A DNA stretch of 38,917 nucleotides from an uncultured Lachnospiraceae bacterium (GCA_949740725.1 CATJIO010000120.1:1-38917), one strand, 5' to 3'. Positions 24,603-33,125 are shown, numbered from the stretch's first letter. The notes: generated from the sequence alone by a model not told the origin. Numbers and translations are program-made.

Positions 24603-24673
24603 ACGTATATAACAAATAAAACAATTCAAACATTCCTAAGGGAATGACTATCAACGTAAAGGAGAGATGATTA

Positions 24674-25117
24674 ATGTTAATGCCTAGTATTTTTGGAGAA
24701 AACTTGATTGATGATTTTTTTGATTTTCCTTTCGGCGGCTATCATTATGGATATCACAACAGCCAGAAACCGTCTGATCTGATGAAGACGGATATTCGAG
24801 ATGAGGGACAGAATTATGAGATTACCATGAATCTTCCCGGGGTGAAGAAAGAGGATGTGAAGGCAGAGTTACAGAATGGTTACTTGTCCATCAGCGCTTC
24901 TTCAAAATCCAGCAGAGATGAGAAGGATGATAAAGGACGATATATTCGCAGAGAGCGATACAGCGGTTCCTGCAGCAGAAGTTTTTATGTGGGGGAGCAG
25001 GTAACTCAGGAGGATATCCGGGCTAAGTTTGAGGATGGTACATTAAAACTCCAAATTCCTAAGAAAGAAGAGAAGCCGGTGGTGGATGAGAAGCGGTATA
25101 TTGCCATCGAAGGATAA
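24674..25117 (+). CDS. Hsp20/alpha-crystallin family small heat shock protein
   Basis: A 147-residue small chaperone. The N-terminal arm is aromatic and glycine-rich (FFDFPFGGYHYGYHNSQ), followed by the alpha-crystallin domain from about residue 35 (MKTDIRDEGQNYEITMNLPGVKKEDVKAELQNGYLSI shape) with the typical RRERYSGSCSRSFYVG and FEDGTLKLQIPKKE strands, and a short C-terminal tail. It holds unfolding proteins without ATP. ATG 24674 follows AAAGGAGAG; it has its own near-consensus promoter and a bidirectional terminator downstream (25139-25190). Confidence 0.95.
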   Translation: MLMPSIFGENLIDDFFDFPFGGYHYGYHNSQKPSDLMKTDIRDEGQNYEITMNLPGVKKEDVKAELQNGYLSISASSKSSRDEKDDKGRYIRRERYSGSCSRSFYVGEQVTQEDIRAKFEDGTLKLQIPKKEEKPVVDEKRYIAIEG

Positions 25118-25138
25118 GGAAGGAAAATTTCGGTAAGG

Positions 25139-25190
25139 GAAAAAGAATTTGGCCGGGTGTCTGCGCAGGATGCCCGGCCGGATTCTTTTT
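25139..25190. terminator. Bidirectional terminator between hsp20 and bile salt hydrolase
   Basis: GGCCGGG (25151-25157) pairs with CCCGGCC (25173-25179), with AAAAGAAT and ATTCTTTT arms outside giving T runs on both strands. Confidence 0.8.
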
Positions 25191-25232
25191 GCTTTGTAGG
25201 AAATTGTGCTCAATAAAGGAAAAACCTTTCGA

Positions 25233-26213
25233 TCAGGCATTAATCCAGGCGGTCTGCTGCTGTGTGATAAAGGGAAAGACAGTTAATTCTGATTGATCCA
25301 GATTTTCCCGTTTCATATCGATTGCCGTCAGTTGATTATTAAAGTAGGTTTTGTAATAGTAAAACTGTTTTTCTCCATTTATGCAACAGCTATAGGTGGT
25401 GACATCACACTGATCATTCCCGGTGATCACACTCCCTTTGACCAAGGCCACAGAATCCAGGAGATGGAACAGCTGGGCCACGCTGCTTTCCTCACTGCCC
25501 TCACAGACCGAGTTTAAGGTCAGATAGGCGGCCTTTACGAATCGGGAGGCGGGGGAGAAATCTCCGGGAAGGCCGAAGCTTCCCAGCCCCTGGCCGAATG
25601 GCCGGATACGGGCAGCTTTGCTGAAGCAGTTATCAGGGCATCTGGTGGTGAGATTGAGGTATTGGCTCAGATTCGTCATCTGGAAATCAAAGGATGGATT
25701 ATTAGTCAGGACACCTACCGGATTGTCATACAGTTTCAGCCCATCTCTGGTGCTTTCCAGGACGATGGATTCATTCTTGTCCCCAATGTGCCAGTGAAGA
25801 GGCGTCAGGGGCACAGCACTGCTGAAGGGGATGGCCACAAGGCGGGTGATCTTTAAGTATTCTCTGGCTTCAGAGACCGTGGCGCATTTGGAGAGAAGCC
25901 AAAGGCAGAATTCAAAAGGGGAAACGTGCAGATTTCCGGGCTTTTCCTCAGGGGGATAATAAGCATTGTCCGGAAAGTTTAAGGCAGCTATGCAGAGCCC
26001 TTTTTCGTTCACGCCATCAGCGTAGAGGGGATAGCCATCGATCACTGTGGCCATTCCCAGGACAGCATAGTGCCGGTTGGCTGTGCCTGCCCTCCGGAAG
26101 CGGATAGGATAATTTCTGGGAGTGAGGACAATGCGCTGTTCTAATTCAACATGCAGGTCCATGGTGCGTCCGAAATAAAAATTCTGAGTGTTCATCGCAA
26201 TACTGGTACACAT
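25233..26213 (-). CDS. bsh: Bile salt hydrolase (choloylglycine hydrolase family)
   Basis: A 326-residue Ntn-hydrolase that cleaves the amide bond of glycine- or taurine-conjugated bile acids. After removal of Met1 the nucleophile is C2 (MCTSIAM). Other catalytic residues are in place: R16 and D19 (FGRTMD), N79 (ALNFP), N171 (LTNNPSFD) and R224 (PASRF). Asparagine at 79 rather than tyrosine points to bile salts over penicillin V. The overall sequence pattern and length follow the Clostridium perfringens enzyme. No signal peptide, so it is cytoplasmic. ATG 26213 with GGAGGA upstream is chosen over 26228, because the cysteine must follow the initiator. It is transcribed alone. Preference for glyco- or tauro-conjugates cannot be told. 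Confidence 0.93.
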   Translation of the reverse strand: MCTSIAMNTQNFYFGRTMDLHVELEQRIVLTPRNYPIRFRRAGTANRHYAVLGMATVIDGYPLYADGVNEKGLCIAALNFPDNAYYPPEEKPGNLHVSPFEFCLWLLSKCATVSEAREYLKITRLVAIPFSSAVPLTPLHWHIGDKNESIVLESTRDGLKLYDNPVGVLTNNPSFDFQMTNLSQYLNLTTRCPDNCFSKAARIRPFGQGLGSFGLPGDFSPASRFVKAAYLTLNSVCEGSEESSVAQLFHLLDSVALVKGSVITGNDQCDVTTYSCCINGEKQFYYYKTYFNNQLTAIDMKRENLDQSELTVFPFITQQQTAWINA

Positions 26214-26439
26214 AACTTCGTCCTCCATTCATGATCAGGGCACAGCCCGATAGGGATGTGAAAAGTAACCCCTCATAGTTTACTTCAAAAATTCTGTAAA
26301 TATTCAAGGTTGAGAAAATATTGCTTCAATGCTAAAATGGTATTGGGATTATGGTTTACTTCCAGCATCCCCCAAGGCCTCCTGTGGGTGAAGATTACAG
26401 GAAGCTTAAAAATGAAAATATAAAAGGAGATTGATTCTT

Positions 26440-27135
26440 ATGAAACAAAAAGCGACAAAATACGGCTTTGCTGCGGCTCTTTTTCTCACTGCCTTTCTTG
26501 CTGCTTCCTGCGGTAAAGGAGCAGCTGGAGAAGGAAAAGAAGATAATCAAGCCCTGCAGGCTGAGACCACAAAAGCAGTCCAGGCGGCATTGGACGAAGA
26601 GCAGGGGGCAGAGGATCCGGCGGAAATTAAACAGGTTCCTGAGAAAGAAGATGGAGATGTCCAGGGCAACGACAACGAGCCGGCAGAGAGCGGATTTCCC
26701 CAGCAGATACCGGAGTTTACCACCCAGGACTTGGAGGGGAATTCGGTGACTCAGGACATCTTTGAGGAGAAGGATCTGACCGTGGTGAATATCTGGGGAA
26801 CCTTCTGCTCGCCCTGTATCGGGGAAATGCCGGAACTGGCGGCCTGGGATGAAGAGCTGCCAGACAATGTACAGCTGGTGGGACTGATCTGCGATATCCG
26901 CGGGGATGAGGATCAGAAGGGCCGGGAGCTAGCGGCTACCATTGTCGAAAAGGCAGGCGTCAGCTTTCCCCAGCTTATTGCAAATGAGGATTTTACCTCT
27001 CTGATGCAGTGGGTGGTGGGCGTACCTACCACCATCTTTGTGGACAAGGATGGGAGGCTTGTGGGAGAGCCAATCGTCGGGGCGTATGTGGAAGGCTACC
27101 GGAATTTTGTGGAGGACTATCTCAGTGAACAGTAG
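26440..27135 (+). CDS. TlpA/ResA-like thioredoxin-fold lipoprotein
   Basis: A 231-residue exported lipoprotein. A signal sequence (AAALFLTAFLAAS) ends at C24, the probable lipid-bearing cysteine. A charged low-complexity linker of about 60 residues follows, then a thioredoxin domain with FTTQDLEGNSVTQD and the redox motif C123-S-P-C126 in IWGTFCSPCIGEMPEL. The cis-proline region is VVGVPTTIFVD. It would act outside the membrane as a thiol-disulfide reductant or oxidant. ATG 26440 follows AAAGGAGA; an in-frame TTG at 26431 is less likely. It overlaps the next small CXXC gene, and an Fe-S membrane protein follows, so the three form one redox unit. Confidence 0.9.
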   Translation: MKQKATKYGFAAALFLTAFLAASCGKGAAGEGKEDNQALQAETTKAVQAALDEEQGAEDPAEIKQVPEKEDGDVQGNDNEPAESGFPQQIPEFTTQDLEGNSVTQDIFEEKDLTVVNIWGTFCSPCIGEMPELAAWDEELPDNVQLVGLICDIRGDEDQKGRELAATIVEKAGVSFPQLIANEDFTSLMQWVVGVPTTIFVDKDGRLVGEPIVGAYVEGYRNFVEDYLSEQ

Positions 27136-27271
27136 GGAAAAAAGAGCTATGCGTATGATGATGGCGCTCACAGCCTGCGGATTTATCCTCTATGGAACGG
27201 CCAGAGGTGAGCTGGATATTATATGGAACAAGGCGGTCCACATCTGCCTGGAATGTATTGGATTGGGGTGA
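27125..27271 (+). CDS. CD1871A-type CXXC small membrane protein
   Basis: A 48-residue protein with one membrane helix (MALTACGFILYGTARGE) and a C-terminal CLECIG motif, which matches the small CD1871A family of clostridia. The GTG at 27125 is preferred because GGAGGA lies 8 bases upstream; it overlaps the end of the TlpA-like gene by 11 bases, which suggests coupled translation. ATG 27149 would give 40 residues. In clostridia this family is found beside a TlpA-like lipoprotein and an Fe-S membrane protein, as here. Its role is unknown; the CXXC suggests thiol redox transfer at the membrane. Confidence 0.8.
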   Translation: MNSREKRAMRMMMALTACGFILYGTARGELDIIWNKAVHICLECIGLG

Positions 27272-27277
27272 CAGAGG

Positions 27278-28147
27278 ATGAATGGAAGGCATTGGATAAA
27301 GAGAAAACTGCTTCAGTTTATCGCCTTTGGGTGCTCAAATCCACATCTGTCCAATTTCCCCGGAGGAAAACTGTATGAGGGGAAGTGGAAGCAATTTTGC
27401 AATCCAGGGCTGAACTGCTATTCTTGTCCGGCTGCCCGCTTTGCCTGCCCTATTGGGGCAATGCAGGCGGTAAGCGGATCCATGGATTTTAAATTCAGCT
27501 TTTATGCGGCGGGGATGTTGCTGGCCTTTGGGGTGATCCTGGGGAGAGCGGTGTGCGGTTGGCTATGCCCATTCGGCCTGTTCCAGGAGCTAATCCATAA
27601 AATCCCGTCTCCGAAACGGGGCCTGAAGAAGGGCTTTCTCTGGATCAAATACGTGGTTCTGGCGGTGTTTGTCCTCCTCCTTCCTGTTGTGGCCACCAAT
27701 TATATGGGGATGGGAAAGCCGGCATTCTGCCAGTATATCTGTCCTGCAGGGACACTGGAAGGAGGTCTTTTTCTTCTGGGCACTCACCCGGAATTGCGGC
27801 AGACCCTTGGCTCCCTCTTTGGCCTGAAGGCTGGGATCCTGATAGGGGTTATTCTCGGAAGTGTGATCATCTACCGTTTTTTCTGCCGGGTTCTTTGCCC
27901 CCTGGGGGCAATCTATGGCTTGATGAATAAGGTCAGCATGTATCATCTGGAGGTGGATCCCAAACGGTGCGTTTCCTGTCAAGCCTGCCATAAGGCCTGT
28001 AGGATGGAGGTGGATCCGGTGAAGACACCAGACTCCATGGAATGCATTCGCTGCGGGGACTGTGTGGAAGCCTGCCCGAAGAATGCAATTTATGTGGGAT
28101 TCCGAAGAAAGGCAGGCGTCTGCTTACCAGACACAGAGGAAAGATAA
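27278..28147 (+). CDS. Membrane 4Fe-4S binding protein (NapH/YccM-like)
   Basis: A 289-residue membrane protein with four to five helices and many cysteines. Near the N-terminus is CNPGLNCYSCPAARFACPIG; paired CxxxCP motifs flank the helices (CGWLCPFGLFQEL, CQYICPAGTLEG, CRVLCPLGAIYG), typical of NapH, NosR and related electron-transfer proteins. The C-terminal cytoplasmic part holds two ferredoxin-type 4Fe-4S motifs (CVSCQACHKAC and CIRCGDCVEACP). It probably carries electrons from a cytoplasmic donor across the membrane towards the CXXC proteins encoded just upstream (7-base gap to the CD1871A gene). The final acceptor is not known. Confidence 0.9.
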   Translation: MNGRHWIKRKLLQFIAFGCSNPHLSNFPGGKLYEGKWKQFCNPGLNCYSCPAARFACPIGAMQAVSGSMDFKFSFYAAGMLLAFGVILGRAVCGWLCPFGLFQELIHKIPSPKRGLKKGFLWIKYVVLAVFVLLLPVVATNYMGMGKPAFCQYICPAGTLEGGLFLLGTHPELRQTLGSLFGLKAGILIGVILGSVIIYRFFCRVLCPLGAIYGLMNKVSMYHLEVDPKRCVSCQACHKACRMEVDPVKTPDSMECIRCGDCVEACPKNAIYVGFRRKAGVCLPDTEER

Positions 28148-28220
28148 ACGTTCCAGCCGGCAGAGGGAAACTTATGGGCAGAAAGGGCAAGATAATCCAT
28201 GCAAGAAGAGGGGGAAAACC

Positions 28221-29906
28221 ATGTATGAATGTCCTAATTGTGCTGGGAACCTGAAATTTGACATCGCCCGGCAGCAGCTGGCCTGCGAGTACTGCAATAC
28301 CTTGGTGGATCCCTACCATTTTCACAAGGAGAGGGATGCCCAGGAATCGGGAGATCCCTCAGGCTCAGGCGGAGAGGAATATGAGGTGCAAGTCTTTACC
28401 TGCCCCCAGTGTGGAGGAGAGATTATCAGCGAGGACATTACAGCCGCCACCTTCTGCAGCTTCTGCGGAGCGTCTACTATCCTGGACAGCCGCATCAGCA
28501 GGGAGCGCTGTCCAGCGGTCATTATCCCTTTCAGGAAGACGAAGGAGGACTGCCGGGCCGCTTATAAACGGCTGTTACGCCGGGCAATTTTCGCCCCGAG
28601 GGAGCTTAAGGATGAGGCCCTCATTGAGAAATTCCGGGGGATTTACATGCCATACTGGGTGTATTCCTTTGACAAGGAGGAGGGAAGGATTTCCTTTCCG
28701 GGGGAGAGAACATACCGGCAGGGGGAGTACCAGATTACCGAGCATTACCAGCTGACTTGTCAGGTAGAAGAGCACTATCAGGGGCTGGCCTATGACGCGT
28801 CCTCCACCTTTTCCGACAGCTTGAGCAATGCCATCGCCCCTTTTGACCTAAGGGAGGGGAGGAAATTCGCGCCGGCATTCTTGAGCGGCTTTTATGGGGA
28901 TACCAGCGATGTGGAGGACTATGTCTATCTGGGGGAGGCGGAGGAAATAATCCTGCAGGACGCTGGCAAAGAGCTGGCGAAGAATCCCCTGTGCAGGAAA
29001 TACCATGTCCATCAGGGGGAGAACCTCTGCCAGCTCCAGAATGCTTTGCGCCCGTCCAGACGAAAGGCAGAGCTGGCCATGCTTCCGGTATGGTTCCTCT
29101 CTTATCGAAATGGGGATCAGGTCTGCTATGGGGTGGTGAATGGCCAGACCGGGAAGGCGGCATCCGATCTGCCGGTGGACATAAAACGGTATCTGGCCGG
29201 ATCCATGCTTTTGGCTGTTCCATTTTTCCTTTTGCTTAACCGATTTTTGACCATTACTCCCGGAAAGCTTTTGGGGATTACTGTTCTGCTGGCCCTTCTG
29301 TGCATCCTGATTTCCAACGGGCAGATGAACCGCATCATGGCCAGAGAGTCAGGGGAAGGGGACAAAGGTCTTGCCTCGACAAGACTGGGATCAGGGAAGC
29401 CAGATTGGGAGAGTATACGGCGCGCTTGGGGAAAGAAAGGCGCTCCAGATAGCGGTGAGAACACATCAGGGAAACTTATTCTAGTTGTGTGCGCCTTTTT
29501 CGGGATACATCTGCTGCCAGTCCTTCTTCGCCGCTATTGGAACGGCATGAGTGAGATGACCGAGATCCTCCTGGACATAACCATTTTTCTGCTGGTTGTC
29601 TTTTGGATGAAATTTGGCTTTCAGTGGTTCAAACGTCGCGGCGAGCGTTGGGAAAAGAGCGTCTTCTTTTTAGGAGGGCATGTTCAGGAGAAATTGCCAA
29701 CGCTGATTAAGCCTATGGCGGGAGTGGCGATGGCAGCAGTAATTTTCCTGATAAATCCGATTTCCGACTGGATCTATTACATGGGCGTCTTTGGGTGTAT
29801 GGGGACAGTATTGTGGGCGATTATGGATATTATCCGGCAGCATAACCGGCTGACCTTGCGGAAGCTGCCTCAGCTGGGAAGGCGGGGAGGTGATGAAGGT
29901 GAATAG
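28221..29906 (+). CDS. Zinc-ribbon membrane protein of unknown function
   Basis: A 561-residue protein. The N-terminus has a zinc ribbon (C4/C7 and C22/C25 in YECPNC and CEYC), and a second one follows (FTCPQCGGE with FCSFCGAS). A long soluble middle region includes YMPYWVYSFD and many acidic stretches. Near the C-terminus are hydrophobic segments (MLLAVPFFLLLNRFL, GITVLLALLCILIS, LILVVCAFFGIHLLPVLL, ILLDITIFLLVVFWM and two more). Homologues are often labelled PriA-like only because of the zinc ribbon; no helicase motif is present. ATG 28221 follows GAGGGGG. It overlaps the following TPM-domain gene, a pairing repeated in many clostridia, so they likely act together at the membrane. Confidence 0.75.
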   Translation: MYECPNCAGNLKFDIARQQLACEYCNTLVDPYHFHKERDAQESGDPSGSGGEEYEVQVFTCPQCGGEIISEDITAATFCSFCGASTILDSRISRERCPAVIIPFRKTKEDCRAAYKRLLRRAIFAPRELKDEALIEKFRGIYMPYWVYSFDKEEGRISFPGERTYRQGEYQITEHYQLTCQVEEHYQGLAYDASSTFSDSLSNAIAPFDLREGRKFAPAFLSGFYGDTSDVEDYVYLGEAEEIILQDAGKELAKNPLCRKYHVHQGENLCQLQNALRPSRRKAELAMLPVWFLSYRNGDQVCYGVVNGQTGKAASDLPVDIKRYLAGSMLLAVPFFLLLNRFLTITPGKLLGITVLLALLCILISNGQMNRIMARESGEGDKGLASTRLGSGKPDWESIRRAWGKKGAPDSGENTSGKLILVVCAFFGIHLLPVLLRRYWNGMSEMTEILLDITIFLLVVFWMKFGFQWFKRRGERWEKSVFFLGGHVQEKLPTLIKPMAGVAMAAVIFLINPISDWIYYMGVFGCMGTVLWAIMDIIRQHNRLTLRKLPQLGRRGGDEGE

Positions 29907-30726
29907 AGTGCTCTGGTTTGGCCGGCGGGGCTTCCATCCTATCTGGTGGATTGTTTTTCTCTGGATGGGGATGTTCTTTGCCGGACTGCGTCCCTGCTAC
30001 GGGCAGGAAAACCATGGGAATGGGGCTTACCAGAATCCTGATACTCATTACCAGGCCCTAATAGAGGATGATGCAGGACTCCTCAACCAGGAGCAGCGCG
30101 AAGCGCTTCTCCAGGTGATGGAAGAGATCACCGCTTATGGAAATGTGGCCTTTGTGTCAGTCAACGAAAATTCCGGCACCACGGATGACTTTGCCAGGGG
30201 TTATTACCGGAGCCGGTTTGGCACAGACAGCGGTACAATATTTGTCATTGATATGGACAACCGAAATATCTGGATCCACAGCAACGGGGGGATCTACGGG
30301 GTGATCACCTCCGCCTATGCGGATACAGTGACCGATAATGTCTACCGATATGCCATGGATGCGGACTACTATGGCTGTGCCCGAGAGGCATTTCTGCAGA
30401 TCCATGCATTGCTGAAAGGGCAGAGAATTGCCCAGCCCATGAAATATATCAGCAATGCCCTGCTGGCGGTTATCCTGGCCATGTTGGCAAACTTTGGCCT
30501 GGCTGTGGGCGTTACCCGATTACATAAGCCGGGAGAAAAGGCTCTGCTGGCAAACATTCACAGGAAATTCCACTATTCAAATCTAAAGGCATCCTACACC
30601 CATAAGACGAAAGTGTATGACCCGGTTTCCCAAGGCGGAACTGGAGGAGGCGGAAGGGGCGGAGGAGGGAGAGGAGGCGGTGGTGGCGGAGGAAGAAGCG
30701 GCGGCGGTGGAGGACATGGATTTTAA
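29899..30726 (+). CDS. TPM domain-containing protein with glycine-rich tail
   Basis: A 275-residue protein: a signal-like hydrophobic start (WWIVFLWMGMFFAGL), an extracytoplasmic TPM (TPM_phosphatase) domain from about residue 45 (IEDDAGLLNQEQREALLQVME, GTIFVIDMDNRNIWIHSNGG), a membrane helix near residue 190 (ALLAVILAMLANFGLAVGV) and a tail of almost only glycine, arginine and serine ending GGGGGHGF. GTG 29899 is selected because GGGAGG ends 8 bases before it, while ATG 29893 would be only 2 bases away. It overlaps the zinc-ribbon gene by 8 bases. TPM proteins are linked to membrane-protein turnover and photosystem repair in other organisms; the function here is not known. Confidence 0.85.
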   Translation: MNRVLWFGRRGFHPIWWIVFLWMGMFFAGLRPCYGQENHGNGAYQNPDTHYQALIEDDAGLLNQEQREALLQVMEEITAYGNVAFVSVNENSGTTDDFARGYYRSRFGTDSGTIFVIDMDNRNIWIHSNGGIYGVITSAYADTVTDNVYRYAMDADYYGCAREAFLQIHALLKGQRIAQPMKYISNALLAVILAMLANFGLAVGVTRLHKPGEKALLANIHRKFHYSNLKASYTHKTKVYDPVSQGGTGGGGRGGGGRGGGGGGGRSGGGGGHGF

Positions 30727-30795
30727 CGTGTTTATATGAATTGAGCGCCTACGGTCTGTTCCGTCTCTTGTCCCTATCTACAATAAGTTTATCGG

Positions 30796-30835
30796 TATCT
30801 GCCATATCCGCGCTGGTATGGCAGATATTTATGTT
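30796..30835 (+). terminator. Possible terminator after the TPM gene
   Basis: TATCTGCCATA (30796-30806) pairs perfectly with TATGGCAGATA (30817-30827); the T tract behind it is weak. The rest of the 30727-31083 gap holds a promoter at 30934-30962 and no gene. Confidence 0.5.
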
Positions 30836-30933
30836 GTCATAGAAGTTATACTCATTATGCATCTGCAGATGCAAGTAGTTTTGCCTGAATATAAACATGT
30901 CAGTACACTAGAGGTAACCCGGCTGACATATAG

Positions 30934-30962
30934 TTGACATTTCTCCACGAAAATGTTAGCAT
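30934..30962 (+). promoter_or_regulatory. Predicted promoter of the IMP cyclohydrolase gene
   Basis: TTGACA (30934-30939), 17-base spacer, TAGCAT (30957-30962). The leader to the start at 31084 is about 115 bases; I do not recognise a purine riboswitch in it. Confidence 0.6.
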
Positions 30963-31083
30963 AAATCCATCAAACCAGAGAATGAGAAAGGCGGATGGGG
31001 ATCATCAGTATCAGAAGCAGCAACGGCCCGGAGCCAGAGCAGGAGAGAGGTTTGGGCAAAGAAAGTATAGGAGGATAACATAC

Positions 31084-31794
31084 ATGAAGATGCTGTCATT
31101 AGCAGAGGAGTTAAAGAATAATGCTTACCCGGGAAGGGGGATTGTCATTGGGCGGTCTCAGGACGGAACCACTGCCGTGACCGCCTATTTTATCATGGGG
31201 CGCAGTGAGAACAGCAGGAACCGTGTGTTTGTGACAGAAGGAGAGGGGATCCGCACTCAGGCCTTTGACCCGTCGAAACTGACGGATCCCAGCTTGATTA
31301 TCTATGCCCCGGTGCGGGTATTGGGGAATAAGACCATTGTGACCAACGGGGATCAGACGGATACCATCTATGAGGGCATGGACAGGCAGCTGACCTTCGA
31401 GCAGTCTCTTCGGCGCCGGGAGTTTGAACCGGATGGGCCTAATTTTACTCCCAGGATTTCTGGTATCCTTCACATCGAAAAGGGTAGCTACAATTTTGCC
31501 ATGTCCATCTTAAAGAGCAGCGACGGGAATCCAGAGAGCTGCAATCGTTACACCTATGCCTATGAAAATCCGGCGGCAGGGGAGGGGCGTTTTATCCATA
31601 CTTACATACATGACGGGAATCCTCTTCCCAGCTTTGAGGGGGAGCCAAAGCGGGTGGAAATCGCAGGGGACATCGATGAGTTTACCCGGATGATGTGGGA
31701 AAACCTGAATCCGGAGAATAAAGTCTCCCTGTTTGTACGTTACATCCAGATCTCCACCGGAAAGTATGAGACCAGGATTGTAAATAAGAACTGA
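31084..31794 (+). CDS. IMP cyclohydrolase (PurO-like family)
   Basis: A 236-residue enzyme of the family first known from archaea (PurO). It begins LAEELKNNAYPGRGIVIGRSQDG, with YPGRG and the tyrosine/arginine-rich core (AVTAYFIMGRSENSRNRVF) of this fold, and includes YAPVRV and FTPRISGILH. It would close the ring of FAICAR to give IMP, the last step of purine synthesis. ATG 31084 follows AGGAGGA; longer in-frame starts lie over the promoter. It is followed by a stand-alone AICAR transformylase, so together they replace the usual fused PurH protein. Confidence 0.88.
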   Translation: MKMLSLAEELKNNAYPGRGIVIGRSQDGTTAVTAYFIMGRSENSRNRVFVTEGEGIRTQAFDPSKLTDPSLIIYAPVRVLGNKTIVTNGDQTDTIYEGMDRQLTFEQSLRRREFEPDGPNFTPRISGILHIEKGSYNFAMSILKSSDGNPESCNRYTYAYENPAAGEGRFIHTYIHDGNPLPSFEGEPKRVEIAGDIDEFTRMMWENLNPENKVSLFVRYIQISTGKYETRIVNKN

Positions 31795-31830
31795 GGATAG
31801 CCAGAGAAATAAGTACAGGAGGGTGAAATG

Positions 31831-33009
31831 ATGAATCAATTAGAATTAAAGTACGGATGCAACCCGAACCAGAAGCCGTCCCGGATATTGATGAAGGAGG
31901 GACATGATCTTCCGCTTACTGTCTTAAGCGGCCATCCCGGGTATATTAATTTCCTGGATGCCTTAAATGGCTGGCAGCTGGTGCGAGAGCTGAAGAAGGC
32001 CACCGGGCTTCCGGCAGCAGCTTCTTTTAAGCATGTTTCCCCGGCGGGGGCGGCGGTAGGCCTTCCCCTGGAAGATGTATTAAAGAAGATTTACTGGGTG
32101 GAGGATTTGGGTGGGCTGTCTCCCTTAGCCTGCGCCTACGCCAGAGCCAGAGGCGCGGACAGGATGTCTTCCTTTGGGGATTTTATTTCCCTTTCCGATG
32201 TGTGTGATGTGTCCACTGCCAGGATCATTAAGCGGGAGGTCTCGGACGGTGTCATCGCTCCTGGCTACGAGCCAGAGGCTCTGGAGATCTTAAAGGCGAA
32301 GAAGAACGGGAATTACAATGTGATCCAGATTGATCCGTCCTATGAGCCGGAGCCGGTGGAGCGTAAGCAGGTATTTGGCATTGTTTTTGAGCAGGGGCGG
32401 AATGAGTTAGACATTAACCGGGAGCTGCTGGCCAATGTGGTTACCGAGAATAAGGAAATCCCAGATGCAGCCAAGATAGACCTGATGATTTCTCTGATTA
32501 CCTTAAAGTACACCCAGTCGAATTCCGTATGCTATGTAAAGGGCGGCCAGGCCATTGGCATCGGCGCCGGGCAGCAGTCCAGAGTACATTGCACCAGGCT
32601 GGCAGGGCAGAAAGCAGATAACTGGTTCCTGCGCCAGGCTCCCCAAGTGTTGGGACTGCAGTTTGTGGATGGGATTAAGCGGGCAGACCGTGACAATGCC
32701 ATCGACGTGTACATTGGAGAGGAGTACATGGATGTGCTGGCGGACGGCGTGTGGGAGAAAACATTCCGGGAAAAGCCTCCTGTATTTACCAGAGAAGAGA
32801 AGAGAGCCTGGCTGGATCAGATGAAGGATGTGGCCCTGGGCTCGGACGCCTTTTTCCCCTTTGGCGATAATATTGAGCGGGCTTACAAGAGCGGCGTGAA
32901 ATACATCGCAGAGCCGGGGGGATCTGTGCGGGACGATCAGGTGATCCAGACCTGCAATAAGTACGGAATGGCCATGGCCTTTACCGGAATCCGGCTGTTC
33001 CACCATTGA
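31831..33009 (+). CDS. Stand-alone AICAR transformylase
   Basis: A 392-residue phosphoribosylaminoimidazolecarboxamide formyltransferase without the N-terminal IMP cyclohydrolase domain of PurH. Key features are YGCNPNQKPS at the start, AASFKHVSPAGAAVG with the catalytic lysine-histidine pair, SNSVCYVKGGQAIGIGAGQQSRVHC and DAFFPFGDNIERA, all typical of the transformylase half. It transfers a formyl group from 10-formyltetrahydrofolate to AICAR. ATG 31831 is preferred (AGGAGGG 7 bases upstream) over ATG 31828. It lies 36 bases after the PurO-like gene, whose product performs the next step. Confidence 0.92.
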   Translation: MNQLELKYGCNPNQKPSRILMKEGHDLPLTVLSGHPGYINFLDALNGWQLVRELKKATGLPAAASFKHVSPAGAAVGLPLEDVLKKIYWVEDLGGLSPLACAYARARGADRMSSFGDFISLSDVCDVSTARIIKREVSDGVIAPGYEPEALEILKAKKNGNYNVIQIDPSYEPEPVERKQVFGIVFEQGRNELDINRELLANVVTENKEIPDAAKIDLMISLITLKYTQSNSVCYVKGGQAIGIGAGQQSRVHCTRLAGQKADNWFLRQAPQVLGLQFVDGIKRADRDNAIDVYIGEEYMDVLADGVWEKTFREKPPVFTREEKRAWLDQMKDVALGSDAFFPFGDNIERAYKSGVKYIAEPGGSVRDDQVIQTCNKYGMAMAFTGIRLFHH

Positions 33010-33125
33010 TTGCTGTAGTAAAGACAAATGAATTTGAGAATGCGCACAATTTTTACTTAAGGTAGATCCTGCGTTTATACGCAGCAAAAATCGGCGAAAA
33101 ATCAACAGGAAGGAGAAGTTGGCTT

